Shown here piece by piece: positions 1 to 10,300 of a DNA stretch of 64,000 bases; positions within the stretch are counted from its first letter, which is position 1, and the number at the start of each line of letters is the position of its first letter. The translations under genes and the position numbers were made by a program. A model generated the notes under the pieces. It made no database searches, had not been told where the DNA came from, and saw only the letters and a list, made by a program, of their open reading frames with translations. This stretch comes from Mesocentrotus franciscanus (lineage: Eukaryota > Echinodermata > Echinoidea > Camarodonta > Strongylocentrotidae): assembly GCA_037976565.1 (NCBI GenBank), contig CP137668.1:20481804-20545803 (forward strand). The letters run 5' to 3'.

Positions 1-224
1 TTTATTTCAGGTGCCAAATTGTTTTTACACTTGTATTAATGTTTCAGGAAGCATTCAAAAATCAAATATGCAAATGAAATTAGTTAAATGTATATATTTG
101 AACTGGAATGTAATGCATGATCATGTATGATCAACATGTGAGATACCAAACACAAGATACAATGCCTCATTTGAATTCATAGTTATGTAATTGTGTATTT
201 TATTCCTGATAGCCTCGTATACAG

Positions 225-829
225 TTCTGATGCAGAGCTCTCCTCTTACATGTTGAAGGCTGAGACAGAACTCTTCTGTCACAGGTTTTCCTGTATGAAC
301 TCTGAAGAACTTGTCAAATTCTTGAAAGCCACCTATCGCTTCCTATGTAGACTTCAAAGACATCAAAAACTCCAAGAACTGGACTCTGCCTCAACTTTCC
401 AAGGATATCGTCCAAGGCCAATCCTTTCATCCATCTCAAGGTCACATGAGGCATATTCCACTGCTGTGAGTAATCTCCTGCATGTCTTAAACTTGATCCT
501 TGAGGCTGCAGGATCTTGGAAACTGGCAGTGAAACTGTACATGGACTACTCATTATGCGTGTTTGCTGTTCCTTTTCAACATGCCTTGTGTTTGGTGTCC
601 TCGCGTCAGGTGATGTTGGATAGAGGCATGGCCTATGTGCCATTCTCAAACCTCCACATAGTACTTGCAGCCATGTTTGAGGATATTCTACAAGAGGGTA
701 TCAGGGTTGCGCGTTATGTCCCTCATCATGTCTTGGAGGATTCCAGAATGAGGAGTATCTCAAGAGAGGTCCATGCAGCCTTCCTAAGAGCTCAAGCAGG
801 ATCTAGGAGCAAGACCATCTCTGTTCAAG
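225..829 (+). CDS. PRIM2: PRIM2 exon: C-terminal part of the N-terminal domain
   Basis: The acceptor ACAG ends at 224 and the donor is AAG|GTAATG at 829/830. The exon begins with the third base of a Ser codon and ends in phase 1. It encodes the region that aligns with the human segment starting SEELRRWF and ending just before FPPCM. About 50 extra residues lie between the KFLKATYRFL helix and the VMLDRGMAYVP strand. The same frame is open back to 193, but no ATG fits and the splice site explains the boundary. Confidence 0.8.
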
Positions 830-3800
830 GTAATGCCATTTTTGTACGCTCTAGTCACACCAAAAAGACCAACAAAAAAAGTGACATTACCTTGTATAGC
901 AAAGAATCGGTCGGTTTGGGGGTTGGTGTGGAGTCGGTTTATATTTGGTAAGATGATGTGACTATGGTGTTCGGATACAGGAATTTCATGTAAGATTACA
1001 ATGTAGCCTTAAAAATTATAAAAACTATCAAATTTACAGTTTGATATATTTTCCTAATTTTCAGGCTGCAAGCGTTTCAGTTGTTTGTAGTAAAATAGCT
1101 TGAAATTAGGTAGACTTTGGACATTTATGGATGTTTGACTATTAAAATAATAGGCACTTCACAGTTGTACAGTAATACTTGTTTCTAATCCTGATTGTAT
1201 TTAACTTGTGCCTATTTCTATCAAAGTGAAATTGTCTTAGATCAATTGCAGTGATGACTTTTAGAAATTCTTTCCAATGGTGCTTCCTCTTTGTTTCCTA
1301 ATGCAGGAGATGGGAAGGTTATCAGAGAATATGAGATAGATCATCTTCATCACTTCTTTCCTCCATGTATGAGCCATCTTCATCGCACACTAAGGAAAAA
1401 GCATCGGCTGAGGCACTTCTCAAGGGTACGTTCAATGCTATCAGTCCATGGCCTGATTCACAAAGGAGGTTTATTTGAATCAAAGACTTAAACCCTCCAC
1501 AATCATGATTGTGTGTGACCTCCTATCCCATGAACATACAGTATATGGTTGTTTTTTTACATTTGAATATGTTTATATCAGTCCATGGTGGAGGTGAACC
1601 ATGCTTTAGATTGCACTTTCGGGTACACATTTGGTGTGAATTTCAAGAGAGGCGAGGGCAGGTTATCCTTTCTTTGTGTGTTTATGAAACCACTCTTAAA
1701 TGCTCTGTTTCATGTTTAGATTTGATACAAAATATTTCATGTGAGTACAAAGTCACATGCATTTATCTGTTAATGTTTCAGGAAGAAAAAGGAAGGTTCC
1801 TTTTAATAGTCTAAACTTACATAGTTCACATTATCACATTATTATATTCTAGATTGGAGTGAATTTGATTGTTGGGTTGTAAAGCTATATTAATAAATGT
1901 AATTTTGCTATGTTAAATGCTGAATACTGATATGTTAAATTGTTATGTAGTCTTATTCATAGCAGAATGGGTGTTCAAGCAGTGATGAATGTTTTCACCG
2001 TTTCTATCATTCTTTGCATCTTTTAGATCCAGTATACACTCTTCCTAAAGAACATCGGTCTACCCGTCGATGATGCCATCCACTTCTGGAGGAGTGAGTA
2101 CTCCAAACCATCTTGTTGCCATGACAACAGAGGTGGAGGATGCCAGCACTCATGGGCTAAAGATGAGAGAAGGTATACATACAACATCAGACATCTGTAT
2201 GGGTTAGAGGGCTCCAAGACCAACTATAGGGCTCACAGCTGCAAGTCAATTCAGGTAGGTTCATGTCTAAATATGCACATGATGTTGGGCAAATTAAGTT
2301 ATGAAAGTTGGAAGCTGAGATCACTGCATGGAAATGTAGGTGAATCTCAAACTTACAAATGGGTCATGCAAATGTGGTATCTTTAGGGGACAACATTTCA
2401 ATTTGTTGTAAGCCTAAAATTCATTTCCATCTTTATCTTTTGTAACTGTTCCTTTGAGGCTGTACTCCAGATATATATTGGATAGCATGTTGTACATCAG
2501 TCCACTCAGCAGTAGAATTTGGAAGCCTATTTTAGTCATTTTTATTGTAGAATTATGTGGGAAAGTTGTCTAAAATTTGCATCAAAGTAACATTTTCAAT
2601 TTCTCTACATGTGTAGTCTAGTGCTTATAACTGTCAGAATTCATATTTGTTATTTTGTGTATTCATCCAATTTTGTTCAAACATTTACCAATCAGTTGTC
2701 TAGATTTTTCTGTTTTCATCAAGGCTGGATTTTTAATCTCTTTGCATTTAGATGATGCAGCTTGGATACGGAGAGGAAGGAGGATGCCCTTTCAAACATT
2801 TTGATGACCCAAGTTTTCAAGGGCTGATGGACATAGAGGAGATAGTAGGGCCACAGAGAGAAGAAATTGCTGTGGAGAGACAGAAGGAGAAATACAACAT
2901 AGCTTGCAAGAAATACCTGCATGCTAAGCAGTCACAGATCAATAGGCAATGTGACAAGAGAGCAATGCATCAGTCAAGAAAGAATTCAAGTTATCATAAT
3001 GATAGTAGTTGGGAAAGTGGAACATGTCGTTTGGGGCCTGAAGTAACAGGAGGTATCTCTAAAGATGGACTTGTGAAGCAGAAGGGGCTTGTGTCTGTGA
3101 GTGTAAGAAATACCTGTGTTCAAAACCCCATCGATTTGGTTCTTGAGTCAAATGATTCATTGATAAAGATGAGTGATGAAAACAGTTGGGAAATGAAGAC
3201 TAATGATTTACAACGTACTGGATATGGAAGCGAGTTTCTGAAAGATTTGCTTCATAAACATTCAAACAGCTGCCAGCCCTCATTAAATGTTGATCCTGCA
3301 TCTGTATGTGATAGCTCGAAAACCTATTGCCATATTGCCAATGAAGAAATAGCAACTGTAGAAAGCAGGACAGATTTTCCTTGTAAATATGACTGTGGAG
3401 ATATTCCCTTATTACAATGCAAATCATCAACTGCTAATGACATGTGCAAGGGATTCAAATGTAGTTGCCCCACACCATTATCAATGCCAGATGGTAGTAT
3501 GTCTAAAAGTAAGATTAAGGAGAATGCTTTAAAACGGGAAAGTGCAGTGACTTCTGAAAATGGCAAAAAAGTACCAAAAATGACATTAGCTTTGAAAGAA
3601 TCTAATGTAATCATGGAAAGTGCAAGAACTAACAACGAAGCTGATGTGAAAGAGAAGCACATAATGCATGAAGCTAAATCAGTAATAGCGCCCTCATTTG
3701 AGAGAGATGTGGTAGAGAGTCTGTCAGACATAAAGTCTAGAGACGAGGTCTCAAGTAGTAAGATAAAACTGGAAGAAGATTCCAGTGGCTTCAGGCTTAA

Positions 3801-3891
3801 AGTGGAAGAACTAAGTATTCTTAGACCTTCCAATTTTTACTTTAATTTCAGAAGAATGGTGAATGATTTGAATCAAGACAAACTTGAGTAA
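225..3891 (+). CDS. PRIM2: DNA primase large subunit (PRIM2), last four exons, 5' end outside the window
   Basis: Join 225-829, 1307-1425, 2027-2254, 2752-3891; phases agree at every junction (about 696 residues seen). The family is the p58 subunit of primase in the DNA polymerase alpha complex, which makes RNA primers in the nucleus. Recognisable stretches are QVMLDRGMAYVP, HHFFPPCMSHLHRTLR, IQYTLFLKNIGL, RYTYNIRHLYG and GGCPFKHFDD. The four cysteines that bind the 4Fe-4S cluster in the family are all visible, in FPPC, HSCKS, GGCPF and IACKK. The first ~150 residues of the human protein have no counterpart here, so upstream exons lie outside the window. The last exon is odd: after the fourth cysteine come about 290 Ser/Lys/Glu-rich residues before a final LRPSNFYFNFRRMV that resembles the family's HPNQFF segment. 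The divergence suggests a fast-evolving ortholog or a paralog. Stop TAA is at 3889-3891. Confidence 0.85.
1307..1425 (+). CDS. PRIM2: PRIM2 exon carrying the first Fe-S cysteine
   Basis: ATGCAG|GA is the acceptor and AAGG|GTACG the donor; phase 1 in, phase 0 out. It encodes DGKVIREYEIDHLHHFFPPC and then MSHLHRTLRKKHRLRHFSR. The cysteine of FPPC is the first cluster ligand by family alignment, and the LRH motif matches the human LRHGGR region. Confidence 0.85.
2027..2254 (+). CDS. PRIM2: PRIM2 exon carrying the second Fe-S cysteine
   Basis: Acceptor TTTTAG|AT and donor CAG|GTAGGT, 76 whole codons. It encodes IQYTLFLKNIGLPVDDAIHF, a short Cys/Gly-rich insertion, and then RYTYNIRHLYGLEGSKTNYR followed by AHSCKSIQ. 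The cysteine in HSC is the second cluster ligand by alignment. Confidence 0.88.
2752..3891 (+). CDS. PRIM2: PRIM2 terminal exon with large C-terminal insertion
   Basis: Acceptor GCATTTAG ends at 2751. Codons 1-60 carry the third and fourth Fe-S cysteines (GGCPFKH and IACKKYL). Codons ~65-350 are polar and low in hydrophobics, with no domain I recognise. Codons ~353-379 (ILRPSNFYFNFRRMV) look like the conserved HPNQFFxxSQRIL segment that normally follows the fourth cysteine within about 15 residues. Confidence 0.8.
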   Translation: MMQLGYGEEGGCPFKHFDDPSFQGLMDIEEIVGPQREEIAVERQKEKYNIACKKYLHAKQSQINRQCDKRAMHQSRKNSSYHNDSSWESGTCRLGPEVTGGISKDGLVKQKGLVSVSVRNTCVQNPIDLVLESNDSLIKMSDENSWEMKTNDLQRTGYGSEFLKDLLHKHSNSCQPSLNVDPASVCDSSKTYCHIANEEIATVESRTDFPCKYDCGDIPLLQCKSSTANDMCKGFKCSCPTPLSMPDGSMSKSKIKENALKRESAVTSENGKKVPKMTLALKESNVIMESARTNNEADVKEKHIMHEAKSVIAPSFERDVVESLSDIKSRDEVSSSKIKLEEDSSGFRLKVEELSILRPSNFYFNFRRMVNDLNQDKLE

Positions 3892-4030
3892 ATGCTGAAT
3901 ACCACCTGAAATGATATTATAAAGGAATTCAATTCCACTGGTTTTATCCAAGATCTTCTATGCTTAGATAACAGCCAGCAGTTTGTAAAATATTTAATTA
4001 TTTAATTATTTTAGCAAAGTTTGGAGAACT
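3892..4030 (+). other. PRIM2 3' flank
   Basis: This is non-coding sequence directly after the stop codon. No AATAAA is close by; the first clear one on this strand is near 5934, beyond two transposon remnants, so the poly(A) site cannot be fixed from sequence. Confidence 0.4.
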
Positions 4031-4035
4031 AGTAT

Positions 4036-4540
4036 AGTAAGTTATCTTGGTGTCCTGATCTCATATGACTTCAAGTGGTCTTCCCCCATCTCAGCCAACT
4101 CTATGAAGGCCAACCAAAGATTAGGACCTGTTCGTTTAAATACCAGGCATCTTCCAAAGTCCTTTAGAGAAGCAGCATAAAAGTCCCTAGTCCGCCCCCA
4201 TCTTGAGTACTGTTCCAGTGTCCCTACAAAATCTCGGATATTTAGGATCTTGAAAAGATCCAGCGCCATGGCGCATGCTACGTCAGTGGTAACTACAAAA
4301 AAAAACAGCACTGTGACTGAGATTATCTACACATTGCAGTGGCCTGCTCTATCTACAATGGAGTCTGCCAGTAGACTGGGAATAGTGCACAAGATAGTCG
4401 GTGGTCTCTCTGCCATTCCTTGAAAGCATTATTTTACTTCAACAGATCAAGAACACAGAACAACCATGACATGACCCTCCGCTTGTAATCTTTAGTTCCT
4501 CTTCGTGATAGGTTGCATAACCCTTTGAAGATTACCAGAA
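4036..4540 (+). mobile_element. Decayed LINE fragment (end of reverse transcriptase ORF)
   Basis: The + strand reads almost open for ~130 codons: YLGVLISYDFKWSSPISANS, then KSLVRPHLEYCSSVPT and TLQWPALSTMES. This is the typical tail of a jockey/CR1-type reverse transcriptase (LGVxISxDLKW, LVRPxLEY, LQWPxLxxRR). It has one in-frame TAA at about 4177 and a TGA near 4421, and weaker similarity (YFNRSRTQNNHD) continues in another frame. A GAA-rich run at 4540-4556 may be its simple-repeat tail. The open frame on the opposite strand is a shadow. Confidence 0.75.
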
Positions 4541-5481
4541 GAAGAAGAAGAAGAGGGTAAGAGGTAATGCACACCATGACATTTGACTTTATTTTGTATA
4601 TTAAGAATAGATTCATAAGGATAGAATGCAACTAAAAGTCACTTTTGAATTCCTGCATTTCTGAGAAAAATCACATGTTTAGTGTTCATTATTTGAGGAT
4701 TTATTTTTTTACTGGTAGCTATCTTGTAGTATGACTGATTTGCTCAATTCTGATTGCATCATGGATGAAATTGTTTCCAAAACATAAAATGAGCAGATAA
4801 GGTTCTATTCATGTTGATAAATCTCAAGATATCAAAAGTTTGTAAAGAATTCCAAAAGAGGAAGCAGATGTCTAGTAGGACAGATAAACTTAAACCTATG
4901 CTCTTATCTTTGTAGTTTAATGAAGTTAATTGAAGAAACCTAATCATTAATTTTGGTCTTAGTCCAATGTGCTACTTATACTAAAGATAACATTTTTACC
5001 TATCTTTGATCAATGTTGTATATTGAGTATATAACAAGTTATTGTTTTCATAGGGTTTGTTTGATACTGTGCAATTTGTAGCTGCCATTTGCATGAACTT
5101 TGCTGTAATTCATATTACATGTAATGCAATTATTGACTTTTACTTCAATCATCTAATGCAAATGTATTCACAATTCCTCATGAAATACATAATCTACCTC
5201 AAACTGTCTTATTTCTATGCTTTTGTGTTCAATTGTAGAGCAACCTACTGAATATAGATCATCTAGATAAGACTTTCACATTCAACTCTGCCAATTATAT
5301 GTTGGTTTTCTGGTAAAACAATAATAGTTTTAAATCTTTTGTTAGGTCACAGTGATTTTTGTTTCGCAGGTGAGACCCCAGTAAACATTTCCCTTATATA
5401 TTTAGAAGTCAGCTTACACTCGATTTTCTTTAAGTGGGGTGTCTAGTGCTAATAATTTGCGTAACCCCCAATAGTTAAGGC
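4541..5481. other. Intergenic, no gene recognised
   Basis: AT-rich sequence apart from the short GAA run at its start. No coding region, RNA gene or clear repeat was seen on either strand. Confidence 0.4.
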
Positions 5482-5730
5482 AACACAGCATTAGTCCAGA
5501 ATCTGGCTGGTTCTTTATATTCCCTATACTTGATTCAAGCTGCCGAAGATGGCGTTATCAACGAACTCATAATTTTGCTCACCAGCCCAGCCTAAGAACA
5601 TTTTTTTCGCCAGGCGTCCTAATTTAAGGATCACGCCATCTTCGGCTAGCAGCAAGTAAGGGGAGGTCGCATTGCGTTGGTGTGGTTGAGATCAAAATTA
5701 AATAGGCCAGATTCTGGACTAACACAGCAT
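5482..5730. mobile_element. Foldback MITE with terminal inverted repeats and target duplication
   Basis: The left end TTAGTCCAGAATCTGGC at 5491 is mirrored by GCCAGATTCTGGACTAA ending at 5722. The element is flanked by the direct repeat ACACAGCAT (5483-5491 and 5722-5730, sharing edge bases with the termini). A second internal inverted pair, GCCGAAGATGGCGT near 5541 and ACGCCATCTTCGGC near 5633, makes the whole ~230 bp element a foldback. The 8-10 bp duplication would suit a hAT, P or Mutator-type transposase, but the family is not determined. Confidence 0.8.
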
Positions 5731-7316
5731 ATGAATTACTGGTATATTGATAATCAAGTAAAAAGCTCTTTTAAAACAAGAATTCTTCCTTAAGTGCCTA
5801 AAGCTGACATAAGGGCAGTTTTAATATTTGACTTAGGTATTGACTGTTATTTTCTCCTATATTGTTATATATGTATATAAGAATTTTGAGCATTATTATC
5901 ACAATATTATGAATTAGTGTTGGCAATGTACTGAATAAAATGGAAAATGATAAAGATAAATGTACAAAAAATGATTTCTAGTGACATTTTACACACATTC
6001 TATTAAATCAAACCCATCAGGTTTGATGTATATGTATGTCCCCGTTATGAAATGTGCAGAAAAGAGGTATATTATAAGCAATTTGCAGACAGTTCACAAA
6101 CATTTTGCAGGACGTAATGATCAAGAATTTAGGATATTTTATAAAGATCTGTGTTAGTGGAACTAGAGAGAGAGAAAGAGAGAGAGAATAAGTTGGTGGG
6201 GCAAGCCAAGGTTGATGATATTGAAAGTAAAATTTGGAGAAAAAGTAAACTGCAAGGCCAAGATATTTCCTGTAATATTCAGGAGTTTATTTAGGGACGA
6301 CATTTTGCTAAGGGTTCTGGGCAGTGCTTAGGGCACTCATCCAGCTTGAATGATACTTTATAGAGGTATAGAGAAAATGGGAGCGAGACATGTTCGATAT
6401 GAGGGCCCATTTAAATGCATTCTGGTGACTTTTTCATATTTTTAAATTTTAATATAGACCTAAACGAAAATATATCAGGACGAAAAGCAAAAGCAAAATG
6501 CCAGTATGATGACTGAGCTAAAACTCCCGTTTCTCTGAAGTACATGTATAAAGAAAATACATAATATGAACAATAACAGGAAATGCACTGTATATTCAGG
6601 CGGTTGTTCTATGGTTCAAGTAGCACCGAAGTAAGTACCAGTGGTCCTAGCAGTTTCAAAGAAAAACAACAAAACTGGGATTTCAGCTGATTTCCCCTCT
6701 AAAAAACAAACACACGATATTAAGGAGTAGCTGTTTCATTATCTGATATTCTACGGGTATAATGGCCGATGAACACAAGTCGTGCAGTATTTAGAGAAAG
6801 AAACAGGGAGAAAACCGTTTGATTTTAATTTGGATGGGGGGGGGCACAAGCTTGTATTTAGTAGGTTTATACACAAGCAGACCCCTCGATCCACTACTGA
6901 ACTTACACTGTTTCAGAATGTTTGTTATTATCTGACATATGCATGATACTTTCAGGAAGGCGAAATATCCGCCCTTAGTAACATTATTACGGATATGCAT
7001 CTCCATGTAGGTCCTACGTAGAGAGAGGGAGAGAGAGAGCGTGTGTCACGAGAGCGAGTCTGGGAGAGGCAATAAAAGGAAGAGATAGAGAGATATAGAG
7101 AAATAGAAAGAGAAAGGTATAAGGAAAGTGGTTATAAAAGGGAAATGCCGTATAACCATGGTATGCTCCCGAAAGAAGAATACAATGCACAACAAAACTA
7201 AACAAAGTGAAAGTGAAAGGAATAACGAACGCGTTGTGTGCAGTTTTAATAAGGTGCTAAACGTATTTTGTTTGGGATTATTCGGCAACCAACCACCAAC
7301 CATTGTAGGTACCAAC
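5731..7316. other. Intergenic to first exon of the first receptor gene
   Basis: No coding sequence recognised. It holds a short GA-rich run near 6168-6188, a purine-rich tract at 7020-7110, and presumably the promoter and 5' UTR of the receptor gene that starts at 7317. No convincing TATA box or initiator was identified. Confidence 0.4.
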
Positions 7317-7377
7317 ATGAAGGTTGTATTCCTAGCAGTAGGTCTACAACTCGCCCTGTGTTTCTTCTGCAAGGCAG
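7317..7377 (+). CDS. Signal peptide exon of the SMB-SRCR receptor
   Basis: ATG at 7317 opens MKVVFLAVGLQLALCFFCKA, a classic hydrophobic secretion signal, and the donor GCAG|GTAATG follows in phase 1. ATGs upstream in another frame do not lead to the SMB exon. Confidence 0.8.
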
Positions 7378-10300
7378 GTAATGTATACGATAAATCTGAA
7401 CCTGTTTATGTTGACTTCATTTATCAGATGATATACAGTCACTAACTTCTTGATAACATTGCTCTCTTCGTCTACCCCTAGCTCCCCTTTGAAACCTAAT
7501 CGACTTATCTTAATATAAATATGGTGGTGGTGGTTATTTTTTACCTGACTGCTAAGAAAGCATAAATGCTTGTTAGTAATCAACCACAGGACCGACGGCT
7601 TTAGGTCCTCTCCGATGGACCTGTTAATGAGGATGATTAATGCCTTACCAAAGGGTACTAGCGCGTAGACTTGGTTTGGAACCCGGGTCATCGGATTACG
7701 AGACCACTGCTCTACCAACTGAGCTATCGCACCTCCTAAATGTACACAAACGAAATAAGTCTGGAGTAAAGGCCGGCCGTTGCAAATGTGCATCTAATTA
7801 TCAAGGATATTAAGGATTGTAAGAATATTGTAACGATGATAAATTGTCTAAAATTCTGGTAAATATTTTGTACCTTAAAGTTTGAAAACTAAAAAAGAAA
7901 AAGAAAAATAGAATAAACAAACAATATTTAGTTTAATATTTCCTGTACGATTTTAATCAATGAATGCAAAAGATTAAAAATAAACATCTATACTAATATT
8001 ACATATTATTTTCCTTACACTTTCATTGTTATGTTTATGTTGTGCAGGAGCAAATAAACGGGATTCTTGTGAAGGTAGATGTGGTGTATATTCCAAACAA
8101 GAAACATGCCAGTGTAATTCCGTTTGCGTGAGACATGATGATTGCTGCACCGACTTCCTTCAAGAATGCACTCGTGAGTATAATGCTTTGTCCAAGGCTT
8201 TGGATTAATAATACAATCCTACACTCTAAATACAGTTGGGTAAATTTTTTACACAATATCGGGTAAATTACACCCAAAATTGGGTAAAATTTATTCAATA
8301 CTTGGTAATATTCTAGCCAACAAACATGCATATTTCTTTTGTTGACAAAAAAGATGGGTAAACTTTACCCAACGCTTTCTAGTTTAAACATTTCAGTAAC
8401 ATAATAACAAGTAATCACAGGTGATATAAGAGCACGTATATTATATACAACTGATATACATTATAAGCAAGCTTGGCTCTGTTTTTAGTGATGGCGACGT
8501 ATCTGCCGTGACACCGTCAACACCAATTTTGTGATAATAATTATGTTTGCAGCCTAATTCATACGTTTCACGTTCATAAACTGTGCTGTACCAAATTCTT
8601 AAGAAATGTAATTGGATCAAACCCGAGAAATAAATAAGGTTTTGCAGTATAGAGTATAGACAACCTATCTTTATGGAGTGACACCGGATGTCTCCCTACG
8701 GCGGACTCTAGAGGCAGGGGTGTCGATTTGTATCCGTGGTTGGGGGATGATAGGTGCCAAAAGCACTATTTTGAGCACTATTTTTTTTCAAAAACTATAA
8801 CCAGTCTTAGAAGGTGCATTATTATTGGAAGGGTGTTATAAACAAAAAGTCCCAAATTTCATTCAATCTTTTTGTTTCTTGTTTTTCTTTTCACTTTCCT
8901 TTTAAGCCCTGTCAATAATGTAACATTGATTATTTACTCGATTTTAATTAGTTTTTGAAGAACTCCTAGGTGAAAGAAATCATAACTATTCTTGAATATT
9001 ATTACTTGTTTTAGAACATGTTGGGCCTGTCTCACATTGCCTTCCATCATTCCATGGCAATTTTCCATGTTTCTTTCAGCTTATTTCTCACTTCTTTTCC
9101 ATCCACTCAACTAATTCCTGATCATGCATTAACCTCATACCTACCATCACCCATGCCTAAGCTTTTTAGGGAGGGGATCCCGTAAAGTAATTTTGACATT
9201 GTAAGAAATAAACATGAGCAATATTTCATCGTAGGTTACTTTAAAGTCAACCTCTTTTTTCATTGCCCATTCACATCAGTTCCCTGAAAAAAATGATGGA
9301 ATATATATGTCCCTCTTTCTCTTGTCTTTCTTCCTTTTCTCTTCCCCTTCCTTTTTCTTCTGCCCGTTTCTTCCCTTCCTTTTTCCCAGGTAGCAAGCCC
9401 ATATGGGGATGATCTGGGTCACTTGTGCCATCTGGGCTATTAAATGGAACCCATATATGTATCCCATATGGGGCCAATATTTAGTAACCCATATGGGATC
9501 TATCGAGCCAGCCCTTATGGGTTCCAGATGGGAATGAGCTGGGCGTACACATATTGGTAGAATATGAATATGCCCATATGGGTAACACATGGGAAAATCT
9601 GGGTTAACCCACATGGGATATATCTGGGTTAACCAATATGGGTACCAGATGGGATTAAGCTGGGCATACCCATTTGGGCCCAGTTTGGTATGGGTCCCAT
9701 CTGGGTCCCATCTGTCTTATATGGGTCCCATATGCTTCTTGGGTGCAGATGCCTTAGGGCCCCAGATGGTTTTCCATATGGGGCCCATGTTTCAAAGAAT
9801 ATGGGATCCATGTGGGTCCCACATGGGCTTGCTACCTGGGTTATTATCCTCTCTGTCTCTCATTATCTCTCTCCCACTCTCTACTTTTTTGCACTTTTGC
9901 GCTTCGCGCTTAACATTTAGCTCGTTGCTTTTTAACGCTGCGGCTTTGCATTTGGCGCACTGCATTTCTATGATGCTGTTGATTGAATAAATTGAATAAA
10001 TTCATCAATTCCTGATGAAGCCATATGAGCGAGAATTCAATTTATTCTTGTCTCATATACGGTTGTCTCATTTACTTCGTTTTCTATTTATATATGTATG
10101 TATTATGAAAATGAGATAGCAAAATGTGTATATTGATGGTCATCTTGCGAGTAATAACCATTAACTATCGGGCTCTCATCGTTAATTTTCTCTTCATTTT
10201 TTTGTTTTTGATGGTGAATTATTGGGGGATGATTGTTCAGGCCATCCCCACCTGAATATTGGGGGATATATCCCCCCATCCCCCCCGTGATCGACACCCC

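Noticed and set aside
2719..3833. Minus-strand frames opposite the PRIM2 terminal exon
   Set aside because: The + strand exon has family similarity and splice signals; the opposite frames have none.
4042..4311. 89-codon minus-strand frame
   Set aside because: It is the shadow of the LINE reverse transcriptase tail read on the + strand.
7640..7740. A working tRNA gene on the minus strand
   Set aside because: A and B boxes are good, but the 3' side does not pair with the 5' acceptor stem and the sequence continues as a SINE body.
9276..9990. Gly/Pro/Met/His-rich frames on both strands
   Set aside because: They are by-products of the CCCATATGGG palindromes.
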